43,373 nt of DNA, from contig JALHNR010000003.1 in the NCBI GenBank assembly GCA_022843525.1, positions 1 to 43,373 on the forward strand, given 5' to 3'. The notes beneath the pieces were generated by a model. The model was not told where the DNA came from, did no database searches, and was given only the letters and a program-made list of their open reading frames with translations. Position numbers and translations under genes: made by a program. This document shows, piece by piece, positions 16,009 through 23,737 of the stretch. The first letter of the stretch is position 1. Each line of letters begins with the position of its first letter. Source of the DNA: Methylocystis sp. (GTDB lineage Bacteria > Pseudomonadota > Alphaproteobacteria > Rhizobiales > Beijerinckiaceae).

Positions 16009-16407
16009 ATGTTCCCAGATTTCATCAAGAAGTTCATGGCTGCAGCCCCAATGATGGTCGGGGTTTGCTCCCTGATCGCTATTCTGGGGACCGCCTACAG
16101 CGCCAGCGGCCTGCCGATGCCGGCGACCAAGATCTATGTTGATGAAAAGCTGCTGCCGATCAAGGAATCGCTGACCTCGGTCAAGGTCTTGATCATCAAC
16201 AATTCGCTCGACCAGCTCGACACCCGCAAGGGTATTCTGCGCGGCGAGAAGCTCGTCATTGAGCAGACCCTGACCGGGCGCCTCGATCTCACCAGCCGAT
16301 CGGCTTTCAACAGCCGGCTCGGCCAGATCGGCGACGAACTGCTCGCGCTCGAACGCCGCAAGGATGAACTCTCAAAGCGCACCGACGACCTCGAAAAGAG
16401 CAAGTAG
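16009..16407 (+). CDS. Membrane-anchored coiled-coil protein of the lysis block
   Basis: A 132-residue protein with one N-terminal hydrophobic segment (about residues 13-35, MMVGVCSLIAILGTAY) and a long charged helical C-terminus (LALERRKDELSKRTDDLEKSK) predicted as coiled coil. An AAAGG ribosome site sits five bases before ATG. First gene behind palindrome copy 4, followed by a probable holin and the spanins; it may be a lysis regulator or membrane-bound accessory. The TAG stop overlaps the GTG of the next gene. Confidence 0.65.
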   Translation: MFPDFIKKFMAAAPMMVGVCSLIAILGTAYSASGLPMPATKIYVDEKLLPIKESLTSVKVLIINNSLDQLDTRKGILRGEKLVIEQTLTGRLDLTSRSAFNSRLGQIGDELLALERRKDELSKRTDDLEKSK

Positions 16408-16823
16408 TGGCCATCACTCGTATTCTACCGAAGGCCCTTCGCGAGGAAGTTGTTCGCGACAACTGGCCGATTCGGCGCCGATGGATGAAGATTTGGGCGA
16501 TCGGCTTCGCGGCCAATGCTCAATGGATCATCGTCGACACCATCTGGTATGGCGGCAATAATCTCTCGATCCAGATTTTCATCACTCTGGTCGGCGCGCT
16601 GACCTCGCTGCTGTTCTTCTACATTTTCGGCGCCGTCTGGGATGACACCTCGAAGCGGCGCGCGCTCGGCGGCTTCCGGCACGAGGAGCCCGACAACGAG
16701 GTTGACAGCGAGAACGTGGAAGTCGGCGGGAACAGCCCGTCGGTTCCAGGTGAAGACGAGGCTCCGATCCCCGGAGAGCCGCCCGCGCCTGGGGTTCCCG
16801 GCGTCAAGAACAACGCAGGTTAG
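16407..16823 (+). CDS. Probable holin-like membrane protein
   Basis: A 138-residue protein starting at GTG, which shares its first base with the preceding stop. Two hydrophobic segments are visible, about residues 30-52 and 55-75 (IFITLVGALTSLLFFYIFG), followed by a charged tail rich in Glu, Asp and Pro. Size, two membrane segments and position immediately before the spanin pair fit a holin, but holins are too diverse to assign by sequence alone. The acidic, Pro-rich tail is long for a class II holin. Confidence 0.55.
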   Translation: MAITRILPKALREEVVRDNWPIRRRWMKIWAIGFAANAQWIIVDTIWYGGNNLSIQIFITLVGALTSLLFFYIFGAVWDDTSKRRALGGFRHEEPDNEVDSENVEVGGNSPSVPGEDEAPIPGEPPAPGVPGVKNNAG

Positions 16824-16826
16824 ACC

Positions 16827-17378
16827 ATGATCGGGATTGCCACCATCACCGGCTTCTTCGCCAAGAAGCTCGTTCCCTGGAAGCTGATCGGCGTCGGCCT
16901 GGCTGCGCTCGCCATTCTGGCCACCGTCTCCGGCGGGTTTCTCTACATCAACAACCTCCAGAATAACCTGGTCGAGAGCCAGAGGGAACTGGCAACGCAG
17001 CGGCTCAAGACCGAGTTCGAAAAGGCCCGCGCCGCCGCAATCGTGTTCGACCACGACACTCAGGTCGAGCGGCTGCAGAAGCTCGAAGGCCAGAAAATGG
17101 ACATCGAGAATGAGGCCGCGGCACTCCGCAAGACCATCGAAGATATCAATCTGGAAGAGGATCTGAACAGTGAAGACCATGTCAAGGCGGACGCTGCCAT
17201 TGCTCGGCTTAATGCTCGCAACACTGAGCTTAATCGGATGCAATCACACGAATCCGGACACCGTGAAGTTCGTCCCGGAAAAGCTGCGGGAACTAAAGCC
17301 GGCAAAGCCCCCGCCGCTTCGGCTTTCAAACGCGCAATACAAGCGCTGCGGAAAGATGGCGTGCATCAGCCCGATTGA
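16827..17378 (+). CDS. i-spanin (Rz-like)
   Basis: A 183-residue protein with one N-terminal membrane segment (about residues 18-38) and a long periplasmic coiled coil (NNLVESQRELATQRL through IEDINLEEDLN), the architecture of inner-membrane spanin subunits. A second gene is embedded in its 3' half in another frame and encodes a lipoprotein, the classical Rz/Rz1 arrangement. Spanins join inner and outer membranes and fuse them at the end of lysis. The C-terminal basic, Ala/Lys-rich tail is shaped by the overlap. Confidence 0.82.
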   Translation: MIGIATITGFFAKKLVPWKLIGVGLAALAILATVSGGFLYINNLQNNLVESQRELATQRLKTEFEKARAAAIVFDHDTQVERLQKLEGQKMDIENEAAALRKTIEDINLEEDLNSEDHVKADAAIARLNARNTELNRMQSHESGHREVRPGKAAGTKAGKAPAASAFKRAIQALRKDGVHQPD

Positions 17379-17508
17379 CGCGACGCGCGAGCTTCAGAAT
17401 AAGGCGGAAGTCTATCGTTGGATGAAGGGCATGAACGCCCTGGTCTGCTACTACGAGGTTCGGGAGGGGCAGGAAGTCTGTGTTTCCGGAGCCTCACCCT
17501 CGCAATAG
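17170..17508 (+). CDS. o-spanin lipoprotein (Rz1-like), embedded
   Basis: A 112-residue protein that begins inside the i-spanin gene in a different frame and extends 130 bases past it. It has a signal peptide with lipobox LIGC, Cys24 being the predicted lipidated residue, and a short Pro-rich stretch (LKPAKPPPLR) as in Rz1 proteins. It would sit in the outer membrane and bind the coiled coil of the i-spanin. The GTG at 17170 is preferred because AGAGGA lies eight bases upstream; ATG at 17179 is an alternative. Four further cysteines occur in the mature part, more than in lambda Rz1. Confidence 0.85.
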   Translation: MKTMSRRTLPLLGLMLATLSLIGCNHTNPDTVKFVPEKLRELKPAKPPPLRLSNAQYKRCGKMACISPIDATRELQNKAEVYRWMKGMNALVCYYEVREGQEVCVSGASPSQ

Positions 17509-17548
17509 ATACAACTTCTGATAGATTATATAATAGTGACAGCGAGGA

Positions 17549-17570
17549 CCCGGAAGTGTTGATTTCCGGG
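17549..17570 (+). terminator. Hairpin after lysis genes
   Basis: CCCGGAA, seven-base loop, TTCCGGG: a 7-bp stem 40 bases after the o-spanin stop. There is no long T run after it, so it may be a weak terminator or RNA-stabilising hairpin. The stretch before it (17520-17536) is AT-rich and contains TATAAT at 17529-17534. Confidence 0.45.
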
Positions 17571-17582
17571 ATCGGTCTGCGC

Positions 17583-17607
17583 TATTGTATAAGTCAGTAT
17601 TGACTTA
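17583..17607 (+). promoter_or_regulatory. -10-like hexamer plus palindromic site, copy 5
   Basis: TATTGT at 17583-17588, one base, then TAAGTCAGTATTGACTTA at 17590-17607, identical to copy 1. The next ATG is 13 bases downstream. Same hexamer-palindrome spacing as copies 3, 4 and 6. Confidence 0.8.
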
Positions 17608-17620
17608 CACTTGAGGCATC

Positions 17621-19504
17621 ATGACACTTCCGGTCGAGCTAAAGCGCTTCGTGAATGCCTACAATAATCACAAAAAGTATCCGACGCTGGCGGATTTGGC
17701 GGCAAGTCTCGGTCTCTCCTTTCAGACCGTGCGCAACAAGAGCTCCGTCTACCGGGCGCGCACCAAGATCGACGACAGCCTGCCGAAGCTGAAAGACCGC
17801 AGCTCCGTCATGGTTAAGGCCAAGGAGGAAAAGAAGACCCCCGAGGAACACGCCCACGCCCGCGCCGTCGATCTCTCGCTTCAGATTACCGCCCTGGTGC
17901 AGGGCTCCAAATGGCCGCTGGTCAATCCTGACTGCATTCAGGTCGAGAGCTTCCTGATCAAGAGCTGGAGTAATTCCAGCTTCGGCTACGTCTTCCGGGA
18001 GAGCCGGCCTCGCACCTGGCTCAATTCGACGCCGCTGGCGCACCCGATCAAGAATGCCCGCGGTCGCAAATTCATCTTCTCCGGCGCGCAGAACGATACC
18101 GAGGTTCACGAGGGTTTCTGGTCCAACCTGGTCGCCTACGCCAAGAACATCGGCGCCGAGATCATCGTCGGCCCCGGCACCTACGAGACCCAGTGGTGGA
18201 GCGAGCATAATCCGGATTCGCGCTCCTACGACAAGGTCCTGAAAGACCACCTCTGCTTCGGACAACTGGAGATCGGCGAGAACTTCATGTTCTGCGGCCA
18301 GATGAACATCATCCCCACAGCGTCCAGTCCCATATCAGATCTGATCTCGAACAGCCGCGGCCGCTGGGCCGTCTATCCCCACGCCAAGCGCCAGCTGCGC
18401 TCGGTGCCCTCGACCGATCCGGATCTGCAGGCGTCGCAGGTGATGTCGACCGGCCTGGTCACCAAGCCCAAGGTCATTCCCCGTAAGGCCGGCATCAAGA
18501 GCCTGTTTCATCATGTGCTCGGTGCCGTCGTCGTCGAATTCGACAAGGATGGCGATCTATTCTGCCGACACATTTCAGCCAGCAAGGAAGGCGCTTTCTA
18601 TGACCTCGATGCTTACGTCTCTGGTGGTCAGGTGGTGCGTGGAAAGCATCGAGCCAAGGCTCTCACCACCCCTGACAGTCACCGTGCAAAAATGGGTCCC
18701 ACCAACGCCCGCGCCATCTGGGGCTGGGATCCGATAACCGGCAAGCAGGCCCGCGACGTCTTGCCGGCCTGGAAGGACCGCAAGAGCCTGGTCGACGTGC
18801 TCGACCCCGAGTTCATGACCTACCACGACTTCTTCGACAACGAGGATCGGAATCACCATCACGCCAAGGATCCGATGCACAATTACGAGCAGGCGTTCCG
18901 CGGCAAGGGCAGGGTGGTCGACGAGGTCGGGCAGGGGCTCGACTTTCTGATCCAGACCAAGCGCACGGGAACCAGTTCGGTCGTCATCGAGGCCAACCAT
19001 GACATCGCCCTAAACCGCTACATCAGCGAGGGCCGATTTCGGATGGACGGCATCAACGCGCGGCTGGGCAACCAGCTCGAAGCCGACATGCTCGATCGTC
19101 ACGAGACCATCGCTCGCTGCCGCGACGCCTACGCCAAGACGCCGAACTGGAGCCTGCTGGAGACCGTCGGGCGCCGCATGCGCGGCTCGGCCATGGACGG
19201 CATCACCTGGGCCTATGACGGCAAATCCTTCAAGATTGACGGTATCGAGCATGGCCACCACGGCTTCCGCGGCTCGAACGGCGCCAAGGGTTCCGTGGCC
19301 GGCTTCGCCAGGCTCGGCATCAAGATGACGATCGGCGACAAGCACTCGCCGGCGATCGAGGACGGCGTCTATGTCGCCGGCGTGCTGGATCTCAACCACG
19401 GCTACAACAAAGGCCCGTCGGGCTGGGCGGTCGCAGCGGTGGTGCAATACCCTGATGGCAAAAGAGCGATCATCACCCTGCAAAATGGAAAATTTAGGGG
19501 CTAG
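17621..19504 (+). CDS. HTH plus metallophosphoesterase-like protein (T5 A1-like candidate)
   Basis: A 627-residue protein. The N-terminus has a helix-turn-helix-like segment (TLADLAASLGLSFQTVRNK). The C-terminal half has the spaced His/Asp/Asn motifs of calcineurin-type metallophosphoesterases: YHDFFDNED with NHHH near 400-415, EANHD near 458-462, HGHHGFRG with SNGAKGS near 543-557 and GDKHSP near 572-577. This order recalls proteins annotated in T5-like phages as A1 DNA-transfer proteins, required for second-step DNA entry and host DNA breakdown; that link is inference. It forms its own unit after palindrome copy 5. Confidence 0.6.
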   Translation: MTLPVELKRFVNAYNNHKKYPTLADLAASLGLSFQTVRNKSSVYRARTKIDDSLPKLKDRSSVMVKAKEEKKTPEEHAHARAVDLSLQITALVQGSKWPLVNPDCIQVESFLIKSWSNSSFGYVFRESRPRTWLNSTPLAHPIKNARGRKFIFSGAQNDTEVHEGFWSNLVAYAKNIGAEIIVGPGTYETQWWSEHNPDSRSYDKVLKDHLCFGQLEIGENFMFCGQMNIIPTASSPISDLISNSRGRWAVYPHAKRQLRSVPSTDPDLQASQVMSTGLVTKPKVIPRKAGIKSLFHHVLGAVVVEFDKDGDLFCRHISASKEGAFYDLDAYVSGGQVVRGKHRAKALTTPDSHRAKMGPTNARAIWGWDPITGKQARDVLPAWKDRKSLVDVLDPEFMTYHDFFDNEDRNHHHAKDPMHNYEQAFRGKGRVVDEVGQGLDFLIQTKRTGTSSVVIEANHDIALNRYISEGRFRMDGINARLGNQLEADMLDRHETIARCRDAYAKTPNWSLLETVGRRMRGSAMDGITWAYDGKSFKIDGIEHGHHGFRGSNGAKGSVAGFARLGIKMTIGDKHSPAIEDGVYVAGVLDLNHGYNKGPSGWAVAAVVQYPDGKRAIITLQNGKFRG

Positions 19505-19526
19505 AATATCAGTCAGTTTTGACTAT
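19502..19526 (+). promoter_or_regulatory. -10-like hexamer plus palindromic site, copy 6
   Basis: TAGAAT at 19502-19507, one base, then TCAGTCAGTTTTGACTAT at 19509-19526. The TAG of the preceding gene is part of the hexamer. The site lies 26 bases before the next ATG. Confidence 0.78.
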
Positions 19527-19552
19527 ACTAGATCAACCCAAGGAGAGACCCG

Positions 19553-19822
19553 ATGACCATCGTAACTGCCCCCGATCCGACTGTCGGCCCGCGCGTGCTG
19601 ACGGGCGATCCGGACCAGAATGTCACTGTCTCGGGGTTGGCTGGCGTCAAGGCTAGTGTCGTGGCCGGCGCCATCAGCGAGACGGTTTGGACCGACAATA
19701 CGAACGCTTATTTCGTCCGGACCAACAAGAGCGGTGTCATTTCGTGGGTCAACATGGCCGGTGTCGTTGGTGTCGCTCCTGGCGTCGGCGCTCGTCCGAT
19801 AGGCGCTACCGTCGTCGCCTAA
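19553..19822 (+). CDS. Hypothetical small protein
   Basis: An 89-residue protein with an AAGGAG ribosome site. It is Gly/Val/Ala/Thr-rich and beta-prone (NVTVSGLAGVKASVVAGAI), low in charge, with no cysteine and no clear signal peptide. Such composition fits a small virion decoration protein, but I do not recognise it and the position away from head genes gives no support. First gene behind palindrome copy 6. Confidence 0.65.
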   Translation: MTIVTAPDPTVGPRVLTGDPDQNVTVSGLAGVKASVVAGAISETVWTDNTNAYFVRTNKSGVISWVNMAGVVGVAPGVGARPIGATVVA

Positions 19823-19835
19823 ACGGGAGTCTTCT

Positions 19836-20327
19836 ATGACCACGATCGCCTACAAAGACGGCGTGATGGCTTCCGACAGCTGCATCACCGGCAAGGGTAT
19901 TCAGGAGGCCTCGATCGCCAAGATCCTGCGCACCAGTGCCGGCGCCATCATTGGCTGGTCGGGCGACGCCGACAACCGCGCGGTGCTCGCGCTGCTCGAC
20001 AAGGTCAAGACATCCAGGAACCTGCCGACCAAGCAGGAGATCATGGCCTGTGTCACTGATTTCTCCCTGATCATGGCCTTCAGGCCCAACGATGTCTGGT
20101 TCGTCGAGTGCGACGAGGAAGAAAACGGGCGCTTCTCGGCCTCCATCTGCCCGGCCAATCTCAGCTACGCCGCGACCGGCTCCGGCGCGCACCTTGTCTA
20201 TGGCGCGATGGCCGCGGGTAAATCAGCCCGTGACGCGGTCGTGATCGCCTGCAAATTCGACAGCTACTCCAAGCTCCCAGTTCACTCGATGTCGTTCGAG
20301 CCAAAGAAACCACCCAAGCCAAAGTAA
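19836..20327 (+). CDS. Ntn-hydrolase / proteasome-HslV-like protein
   Basis: A 163-residue protein with the typical N-terminus of the HslV/proteasome beta fold: M-T-T-I-A-Y-x-D-G-V-M-A-x-D-S. If Met1 is removed, Thr2 would be the N-terminal nucleophile. Later features fit: IIGWSGDADNRAVL and GSGAHLVYGAMAAG with AVVIAC, matching the conserved glycine loops. Small stand-alone versions are widespread in phages, with unproven substrates. No HslU-type ATPase is adjacent. A GGGAG ribosome site precedes the ATG. Confidence 0.82.
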   Translation: MTTIAYKDGVMASDSCITGKGIQEASIAKILRTSAGAIIGWSGDADNRAVLALLDKVKTSRNLPTKQEIMACVTDFSLIMAFRPNDVWFVECDEEENGRFSASICPANLSYAATGSGAHLVYGAMAAGKSARDAVVIACKFDSYSKLPVHSMSFEPKKPPKPK

Positions 20328-20348
20328 GTCCTACCTGGAGTTCCTGCC

Positions 20349-21158
20349 ATGCCCCGCCCCGATCGCTCGAAAGCTCGTCAAGATAGAAAGTCCGTCAGGG
20401 GTAAGGATCATGGGTCTCTTCTGGCTTTGGTGCGTGATGAAGTTCGACGCAAGCCTGTCCGAGCCGCCCGAGCGCCTCTCGTGGCCCTTACGGATACTCA
20501 GCGTCATTATGGCGCCGCGATACGAGCAAGTCGGGTCATTCTCGGCATCGGACCCGCTGGAACCGGGAAAACCTGGTATGCCGCAGCTCTAGCGGCCGAA
20601 GCGCTCGCGGCCGGCGAAATCGAGAAGATCATCGTCACCCGTCCCGCGATCGAGGCCGGCGAGAGCCTGGGCTTCCTGCCCGGCGATGTCGAGGAGAAGT
20701 ATGCGCCCTATTTCCGGCCCGTGCGCGAGGCGCTGGAGGAGCGCCTGGGCTCCGGGCAGGTCGAATACATGATCAAGGCCGGGGTCATCGAGGCCCGCCC
20801 GCTGGCCTACCTGCGCGGCTCCACGCTGAAGGATTGCTGGGTGCTCGCCGACGAAATGCAAAACACCACGCCGGCGCAGATGAAGATGTTCCTGACCCGC
20901 ATTGGAGAGCGCTCGACGTTCATCATCAACGGCGACATCGGACAAAAGGACATCGGGGGCAAGTCCGGGCTCGAAGATGCGGCGAATAGGCTGGCTAATC
21001 TCCGCATGGTCAGTGTCATCAGGTTCACCGCGGCCGACATCGTGCGGGATCCGATGTGTCAGGCGATCGCAGAGGCATACGAAACCGAGAGCAACCCGAC
21101 GAGTGAGCGCTATATTGAGAGCAACGTGATGCTACTTTCGGCATCCAAGCAATCTTGA
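20349..21158 (+). CDS. phoH: PhoH-like P-loop ATPase
   Basis: A 269-residue PhoH family protein. Walker A is GPAGTGKT at 68-75, followed by TRPAIEAGESLGFLPGD, a hallmark PhoH segment, then Walker B in CWVLADEMQN and the NGDIGQKD sensor region. PhoH proteins are RNA-interacting ATPases, often phage-borne, possibly acting with RNA decay. The first 80 codons (about 20373-20590), including Walker A, use A/T-ending codons unlike the rest of the gene, suggesting a recombined or recoded patch. It sits between the Ntn-hydrolase and an unknown gene. Confidence 0.92.
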   Translation: MPRPDRSKARQDRKSVRGKDHGSLLALVRDEVRRKPVRAARAPLVALTDTQRHYGAAIRASRVILGIGPAGTGKTWYAAALAAEALAAGEIEKIIVTRPAIEAGESLGFLPGDVEEKYAPYFRPVREALEERLGSGQVEYMIKAGVIEARPLAYLRGSTLKDCWVLADEMQNTTPAQMKMFLTRIGERSTFIINGDIGQKDIGGKSGLEDAANRLANLRMVSVIRFTAADIVRDPMCQAIAEAYETESNPTSERYIESNVMLLSASKQS

Positions 21159-21165
21159 AGGCGTG

Positions 21166-22011
21166 ATGAATACGATTTTTGGAATGGATACGAGCCGTGA
21201 CGAAGCGGCTCGTATTATGAACCGCTGGATTCGCACCGACTGGCTCGCGGTCGAGGCGCCCTTATACCGCGGCAAGTGGTTCGATTATCGGTTCCTGAAC
21301 CCGGTCCAGGCGACCTATCTCTACGCCAGCGAATACGTCATCGCCTACCGCAACGCATTTCGAACCAACATGGACTCCGAGCGGGCGCAGTTCATCAAGC
21401 CCCTCGACATCGAGCGACTTTTCCTCGAGCCGGCGCCGCCGACGCGCTTCGCTGACGAGATCGAGGAGAAGTGGGAAAAGCGCCTGAAGGAGCATATCCG
21501 CAAGATTAAGGCGCACAAGCTGCGCACCTCCGGGATCTGGCGCGGCCGACAGATCGCCGACGCGATGGGTATGCCCTACAAGGTCTATCTGGAGCTCGCG
21601 TTTCACTGGGCGCTGCGATACTGGCAGCAATCCAACCTGCCGCGACCCCAGCAACTCTATTCCGACATGATCGTGGATCGCGCGACGATCGACTGGGAAG
21701 CCCGACAGAAAACCGAGTTCTTCTATTCGTCGCTGCCGCAATACGCCAATGCGGCCTACGAGGACGCGATCGAGTTCATCAACGGCGACGAGAAGCTCGA
21801 AGGCACCATTCTGCAGAGCCAGAACGCGCACCACGAATGGTTGCTGGAACAGTGCAAGGAGCGCAGTAACGGTCACGCGCTGCTGGCACAGATGGTGTTC
21901 CACGACCGCATTCTACCCCTCGACAAGGTCAAGGGGCGGCTCGACGATCACGGGTTCGAACATTTCATGTCGTTTGCCGAGAGCAATCCTGTCATCGCTC
22001 GCTATAACTAA
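21166..22011 (+). CDS. Hypothetical helical protein, 281 residues
   Basis: Mostly alpha-helical with many Trp, Tyr and Arg (YRGKWFDYRFLNPVQATYLY) and a basic central helix (KWEKRLKEHIRKIKAHKLR). No membrane segment or metal-binding cluster. The end is a helix-rich region (FEHFMSFAESNPVIARYN). Start ATG 21166 is preferred over GTG 21163 because GAAGG is correctly spaced from the ATG. No family recognised. Position between phoH and the Sm-like/helicase genes suggests an early nucleic-acid function. Confidence 0.7.
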   Translation: MNTIFGMDTSRDEAARIMNRWIRTDWLAVEAPLYRGKWFDYRFLNPVQATYLYASEYVIAYRNAFRTNMDSERAQFIKPLDIERLFLEPAPPTRFADEIEEKWEKRLKEHIRKIKAHKLRTSGIWRGRQIADAMGMPYKVYLELAFHWALRYWQQSNLPRPQQLYSDMIVDRATIDWEARQKTEFFYSSLPQYANAAYEDAIEFINGDEKLEGTILQSQNAHHEWLLEQCKERSNGHALLAQMVFHDRILPLDKVKGRLDDHGFEHFMSFAESNPVIARYN

Positions 22012-22043
22012 GACATCAGCACAACGCGAAAAGAGTAACGAAA

Positions 22044-22346
22044 ATGGTTGCAGACAGCTTCATCACGCGCCCGCCGCACTCGGCACGCCCGTCGTTCAAG
22101 CGCGAGCAGTCCGGAGCGCGCAAGCCTTTCAAGCCGAAGCCCTGGTCGCATCAGCGCGACCTCGAAGCTCTGAAGGGTAAGAAGATCACGTTTCTGATTG
22201 CCAGTAGCGTTGAATGGCAGACCGGCGTTCTTGTCGAGGCTGATCAGTTCACCCTGAAGATCGCGGTCGAATCGATCTTTATGAACGGACAACAGTCATT
22301 GCTGACTTACTTTAAGTCGCAGTTTACCGCCTACGCAGCCGCCTGA
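22044..22346 (+). CDS. Putative Sm/Hfq-like RNA-binding protein
   Basis: A 100-residue protein. After a basic, Pro-rich N-terminus (about residues 1-35) the C-terminal 65 residues align by eye with Hfq: L-E-A-L helix, a hydrophobic strand, a central Gly, then the diagnostic D-Q-F of Sm1, and an LLTYFKSQFTAY strand in the place of Hfq YKHAIST. Hfq forms a hexameric ring that pairs small RNAs with mRNAs. This is a judgement from motif spacing, not from a search. Its 3' end contains palindrome copy 7 and its stop overlaps the helicase start. Confidence 0.6.
   Translation: MVADSFITRPPHSARPSFKREQSGARKPFKPKPWSHQRDLEALKGKKITFLIASSVEWQTGVLVEADQFTLKIAVESIFMNGQQSLLTYFKSQFTAYAAA
22292..22309. promoter_or_regulatory. 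18-bp palindromic site inside coding sequence, copy 7
   Basis: ACAGTCATTGCTGACTTA, within the last codons of the Sm-like gene and 37 bases before the helicase ATG. Left-arm variant GTCAT is the same as in copy 10 before the tRNA. Being kept inside a coding sequence argues that it is a functional site for the helicase-primase unit. Confidence 0.7.
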
Positions 22347-23737
22347 TGTCGAACGTCGAGGAAAAGGATCCGCAGGTAGCCGCCGCGCCGGCCGCGAAGG
22401 CTGAGCCTGCGGAGAAGCCGGAAGGCGGCTTCGAGTTCGACGAGAAGTTCCAGCGCAAGATCGCGGCGCTCGCGGTCCGCGACACCGTGTTCGTGCAGCG
22501 CACCGAGGGCCTGGTGATACCGGAATACTTCGAACACGCGGCCGATCGCGCCATGATCGCGGTGGTTCAGGACTTCTACAAGAAATACAAGAAGGCACCG
22601 GATCCCTCGTCGCTCGCGCAAGCCCTCAAGCTCGCCCGCGACGACAAGAAGATCCGCCCTGAACTGTGGCCCGATATCAGGGATCGCCTGGGCAAGCTGC
22701 TCTCGGTCTCGCTTGCCGATCGCGATTTTGTCATCGACCAGGTCGCCGCGTTCGCCCGCAACACGGCGATGCAGAACGCCATCATGGCCTCGATCCCGCT
22801 GATCGACAAAGGCGACTACGCCAAAATCGAGCAGCTGATCAAGGCCGCGGTCATGGTTGGCGCCGCCGACGATGACAACGAATACGACTACGCCGCCGAG
22901 ATCGCCAACCGAACCGATCACCGTGTCGCGCTGCTGACCGGCACCATCAAGCCCGATGGCATCAGCACCGGCTTCGCGGATATGGACAAGCACATGTATC
23001 ACGGCGGCTGGGGCCGCAAGGAACTGTCGGCGATCATGGGTCGCGCGAAGTTCGGCAAGTCGATGGCGCTGGGTGACTTCGGCAAGAACGCCTATATGCT
23101 CGGCTACAAGGTTCTGATCGTCTCGCTTGAGGTCTCGGAACGCATCTACGCCGACCGCATCGACGCCAACATTGCCGAGACGGCGATGCAGGTGCTCAAG
23201 CAGAATGCCTTCGCGATCAAGGCCAAGATCGAGGCTGCCGAACAGAAAGCAAACGGCGTCGGCGGCGTTCTCAAGTTGCACGCCTTTGCGTCAGGCACCT
23301 ACAAGCCCTCGCAGCTGCGCCGCCTGATCGAGCGCTATCGCACTCGCGGCATCATCTTTGACCTGCTCGTGGTCGATTACGCCGATATCATGTGTCCGGA
23401 GCGGGTCACGGATTCGGTCACCGAGAATTCCAAGAGCGTGTGGCTCGACCTGCGCGCGATCGCCTTCGAGCAGAATGCAGCCGTTCTGACGGCCACACAG
23501 ACCAACCGGGACGGCGCCAAAGCGGCCACAGCCAAGGCCACCGACGTCGCCGAGGACTACAACAAGGTCCGGATCGCCGATCTGCTGCTGTCGGGCAACG
23601 CGACCGAGGCCGAAATCTCGGCCGGCGAGGCCAGGCTCCACTTCGCGGCCAGCCGTAACCAGGCCGAGGTCACACTGCGGATCGCCCAGAAGCGCGACCA
23701 GATGAAGTTCTTCACCAAAGTTCTGGGTGTCTCATGA
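22346..23737 (+). CDS. Replicative DNA helicase, DnaB-like
   Basis: A 463-residue RecA-fold helicase. Residues 1-30 are a disordered Ala/Pro/Glu leader, 30-180 form the helical N-terminal domain, and the ATPase begins at GISTGFADMDKHM. Walker A is GRAKFGKS (232-239), Walker B lies in DLLVVDYADIM, and an ATQTN segment (TATQTNRD) matches the H3 glutamine motif. DnaB-type helicases encircle the lagging strand and recruit primase, whose gene overlaps it by four bases. The ATG shares its first base with the preceding stop. Confidence 0.92.
   Translation: MSNVEEKDPQVAAAPAAKAEPAEKPEGGFEFDEKFQRKIAALAVRDTVFVQRTEGLVIPEYFEHAADRAMIAVVQDFYKKYKKAPDPSSLAQALKLARDDKKIRPELWPDIRDRLGKLLSVSLADRDFVIDQVAAFARNTAMQNAIMASIPLIDKGDYAKIEQLIKAAVMVGAADDDNEYDYAAEIANRTDHRVALLTGTIKPDGISTGFADMDKHMYHGGWGRKELSAIMGRAKFGKSMALGDFGKNAYMLGYKVLIVSLEVSERIYADRIDANIAETAMQVLKQNAFAIKAKIEAAEQKANGVGGVLKLHAFASGTYKPSQLRRLIERYRTRGIIFDLLVVDYADIMCPERVTDSVTENSKSVWLDLRAIAFEQNAAVLTATQTNRDGAKAATAKATDVAEDYNKVRIADLLLSGNATEAEISAGEARLHFAASRNQAEVTLRIAQKRDQMKFFTKVLGVS

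Noticed and set aside
20410-20592. Alternate-frame ORF of 60 codons in the phoH recoded patch
   Set aside because: No ribosome site and no coherent protein character, unlike the two-helix frame in the polymerase gene.
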